This document shows, piece by piece, positions 32,643 to 32,728 of a stretch of DNA of 32,728 nt. The notes beneath the pieces are model-generated. The model saw only the letters and a list, made by a program, of their open reading frames with translations. It was not told the DNA's origin and did no database searches. Source of the DNA: GCA-2401155 sp045047085 (lineage in GTDB: Bacteria; Pseudomonadota; Alphaproteobacteria; Rhizobiales; Rhizobiaceae); NCBI GenBank assembly GCA_045047085.1, contig JASFYT010000112.1:1-32728 (forward strand), written 5' to 3'. Numbering within the stretch: position 1 is the first letter of the stretch; every line of letters starts with the position of its first letter. The translations under genes were made by a program, and so were the position numbers.

Positions 32643-32728
32643 CTATTCCGTTGAAAAACTCGTCATAAAAACGCCGTTGTCTGCTGATTCAATTTCCAGA
32701 GTGATTTGGGAGATTTTCGCAATGATGG
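32643..32728 (-). CDS. Probable 3' end of a minus-strand gene
   Basis: Read on the minus strand, one frame stays open from the window edge to a TAG at 32645-32643, encoding about 27 residues ending in 'ESADNGVFMTSFSTE'; the other two minus frames stop early or look less protein-like. I do not recognise the product. The gene would converge with the LysM gene, with only a weak hairpin (AGGCT/AGCCT) near its stop. The fragment is too short for certainty. Confidence 0.35.
   Translation of the reverse strand, partial: IIAKISQITLEIESADNGVFMTSFSTE

Overview
The window is the division and cell wall (dcw) cluster of an alphaproteobacterium, most likely a member of the Hyphomicrobiales (Rhizobiales) with intermediate G+C. 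The evidence is the gene order (mraZ-rsmH-ftsL-ftsI-murE-murF-mraY-murD-ftsW-murG-murC-murB, a gap, ddl-ftsQ-ftsA-ftsZ, then lpxC-bamD-recN-ligA), the 600-residue FtsZ with a long linker and an LDIPAFLRRQ tail, and a DUF1127 gene. I cannot name the genus from sequence alone.

Layout. Positions 1-581 hold a minus-strand GNAT acetyltransferase. Positions 534-1024 are a non-coding control region ahead of mraZ. It carries a palindrome with two GANTC sites and a 10-bp-phased array of NCCCA boxes, which read as TGGGN on the minus strand and resemble MraZ-binding boxes. Positions 1025-14802 are a tightly packed series of twelve genes from mraZ to murB, most joined by ATGA overlaps or gaps of a few bases; the largest break is about 100 bp before murE. 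A 237-bp gap with a GNRA-type hairpin precedes ddl-ftsQ-ftsA-ftsZ (15040-20119), which ends in a strong intrinsic terminator. lpxC follows behind a perfect TTAA-N7-TTAA (CtrA-type) site, and bamD follows behind three near-identical 9-mers. Then come recN, a DUF922 putative secreted metalloprotease, ligA and an azlCD amino-acid exporter pair.

The right end changes direction. A minus-strand aminopeptidase P gene shares stop-codon bases with azlD. It is followed by a plus-strand DUF1127 gene with its own terminator, minus-strand prmA, a plus-strand methyltransferase, a membrane-anchored LysM protein, and the probable 3' end of a minus-strand gene.

How it works together. MurC, D, E, F, B and Ddl build UDP-MurNAc-pentapeptide (meso-DAP type). 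MraY and MurG make lipid I and lipid II. FtsW and FtsI polymerise and cross-link septal peptidoglycan under control of FtsQ/L, FtsA and FtsZ. LpxC and BamD supply the outer membrane. No novel defence, mobile or biosynthetic system is visible. The interesting signals are regulatory (MraZ array, CtrA site, repeats before bamD) and one translational/slippage feature: a G9 tract at the ftsQ-ftsA junction, where one extra G would fuse the two proteins in frame.
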